From Deltaproteobacteria bacterium (GTDB lineage: Bacteria; Desulfobacterota_C; Deferrisomatia; Deferrisomatales; JACRMM01): a DNA stretch of 23,536 bases. The stretch spans positions 1-23,536 of the forward strand of contig JACRCS010000914.1 in assembly GCA_016218905.1 (NCBI GenBank), in the 5' to 3' direction. Positions within the stretch are counted from its first letter, which is position 1, and the number at the start of each line of letters is the position of its first letter. The position numbers and the translations under genes are program-made. The notes beneath the pieces were generated by a model, which was given only the letters and a program-made list of their open reading frames with translations, ran no database searches and was not told the origin of the DNA. Shown here one piece after another: positions 22,917 to 23,536 of the stretch.

Positions 22917-23037
22917 CTAGTGTCCCGTTTGGGAAGTCCTTGCCTGTTGTTCAGCCTCTGCGATGGACGAACGGCGCTGATTCGCCGCCGTTCGTCCTAC
23001 TGGTCGTTCTGCGCGAACTAACCGCACGGGACACTAG
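22917..23037. mobile_element. 121-bp MITE-like element with 12-bp terminal inverted repeats
   Basis: CTAGTGTCCCGT (22917-22928) is perfectly repeated in inverse at 23026-23037 (ACGGGACACTAG), with weaker similarity for about 10 more bases. The outer CTAG can be read as a duplicated target (CTAG or TA), leaving TGTCCCGT as the terminal repeat. The centre holds a 12-bp perfect hairpin, 22965-22976 with 22986-22997 and a 9-nt loop. There is no room for a transposase, so it would be non-autonomous. The etfB stop codon TAG lies inside the right end. Removing the element and one CTAG would leave etfB with the same stop and a spacer of about 41 nt to etfA. Confidence 0.7.
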
Positions 23038-23536
23038 ATGAAGACGTGGTCCACGAGGAGCTCGTGGACGAGGTTCCGGATCGCCTCCTCCGAGGGGTCG
23101 ACCTCCCGGAAATCCGCGCCGGCCAGGACCACGCTCTCCACCTTCTTGACCTTGGTGGGCGAGCCGGCGCCGCCGATCCTCGCCTCGTCGGCTTCGATGT
23201 CCGCGGCGCTCCACTCGTGGATCCAGAGGCCCTTGGAGCGGAGCCGCTCCTCCTCCTCGGCGACCGAGACGCTCTCCTCGTAGGTCCTGCCGTTGTGCCG
23301 GGCGAGGAGCTCGGAGCGGGTCACCGCCCTGCGGTACAGCAGGAGGCGCTTGGCGCCCGCGGGCCGCGGCGTGTTGGCGGAGGAGACGACGGTGAAGAGC
23401 AGCGGCAAGCGCGCCTCCGCAATCTCGTACCCGCCTTCGATGAGGCTGCGGACCCGGACCTCGCCGGCGGAGACCTCGAGCACCTCTTCGACGTAGGTGA
23501 GCTGCGGCAGTCCGAGCTTCTCGGCCACCTGGGGAC
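23034..23536 (-). CDS. etfB: Electron transfer flavoprotein, beta subunit, N-terminus cut by window edge
   Basis: About 167 C-terminal residues of EtfB/FixA are present, and the frame is open to the window edge. PQVAEKLGLPQLTYVEEV matches the family's internal GPxLAExLG segment, so an apparent GTG start at 23528 is internal. SLIEGGYEIAEARLPLLFTV and the SSANTPRP turn follow. The C-terminal GGAGSPTKVKKV segment resembles the GSPT-V motif of the FixA-like/anaerobic ETF branch. The AMP/FAD-binding N-terminal half is outside the window. The TAG stop is within the right terminal repeat of the MITE-like element. Confidence 0.92.
   Translation of the reverse strand, partial: PQVAEKLGLPQLTYVEEVLEVSAGEVRVRSLIEGGYEIAEARLPLLFTVVSSANTPRPAGAKRLLLYRRAVTRSELLARHNGRTYEESVSVAEEEERLRSKGLWIHEWSAADIEADEARIGGAGSPTKVKKVESVVLAGADFREVDPSEEAIRNLVHELLVDHVFI

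Overview
The window is 23.5 kb of high-GC bacterial DNA with every supportable gene on the minus strand. An outer-membrane beta-barrel with a C-terminal Phe, secreted proteins with signal peptides and an RND/MMPL-type transporter point to a diderm (Gram-negative-type) organism. The high GC content, the DUF1329/DUF1302/RND/YCF48 set beside acyl-CoA dehydrogenase and ETF genes, and the peculiar spacer repeats remind me of uncultivated soil or subsurface lineages such as Rokubacteria/Methylomirabilota or Binatota. That placement is an impression and was not tested.

Layout in transcription order, from high to low coordinates. (1) etfB (cut by the window edge) and etfA, separated by a 121-bp element with terminal inverted repeats that looks like a MITE. 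(2) A 575-aa acyl-CoA dehydrogenase followed by a good hairpin terminator. (3) A 349-bp control region, then a tightly packed operon: YCF48-type beta-propeller, RND transporter, DUF1302 outer-membrane barrel, DUF1329 periplasmic protein, VOC protein and SDR. (4) A zinc alcohol dehydrogenase, then a thiamine-dependent 2-oxoacid dehydrogenase E1 pair (alpha2/beta2), lipB and lipA. (5) A second E1 pair (alpha1/beta1), E2, an E3-like flavoprotein, and two lipoate-protein-ligase-like genes, the last cut by the window edge.

Taken together this looks like a catabolic island. An envelope system would handle a hydrophobic substrate. The SDR, alcohol dehydrogenase, acyl-CoA dehydrogenase and ETF would oxidise intermediates. 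Two 2-oxoacid/acetoin-type dehydrogenase E1 modules would share one E2 and one E3 and be served by a local lipoylation set (LipA, LipB, two LplA-like). The gene set resembles acetoin/2,3-butanediol operons, but the substrate cannot be read from sequence.

The most unusual feature is not a gene. Seven spacers carry short tandem arrays of 7-nt or 9-nt units. Most have two arms in converging inverted orientation, and most start within a few bases of the upstream gene's stop codon. One array codes the LipA C-terminus, one forms the SDR stop codon, one supplies the ribosome-binding site of E2, and one abuts the start codon of a ligase gene. Other points of interest are the E3-like protein with a degraded NAD motif, an E2 with two peripheral-subunit-binding domains, and the divergent E1-alpha2 active site.
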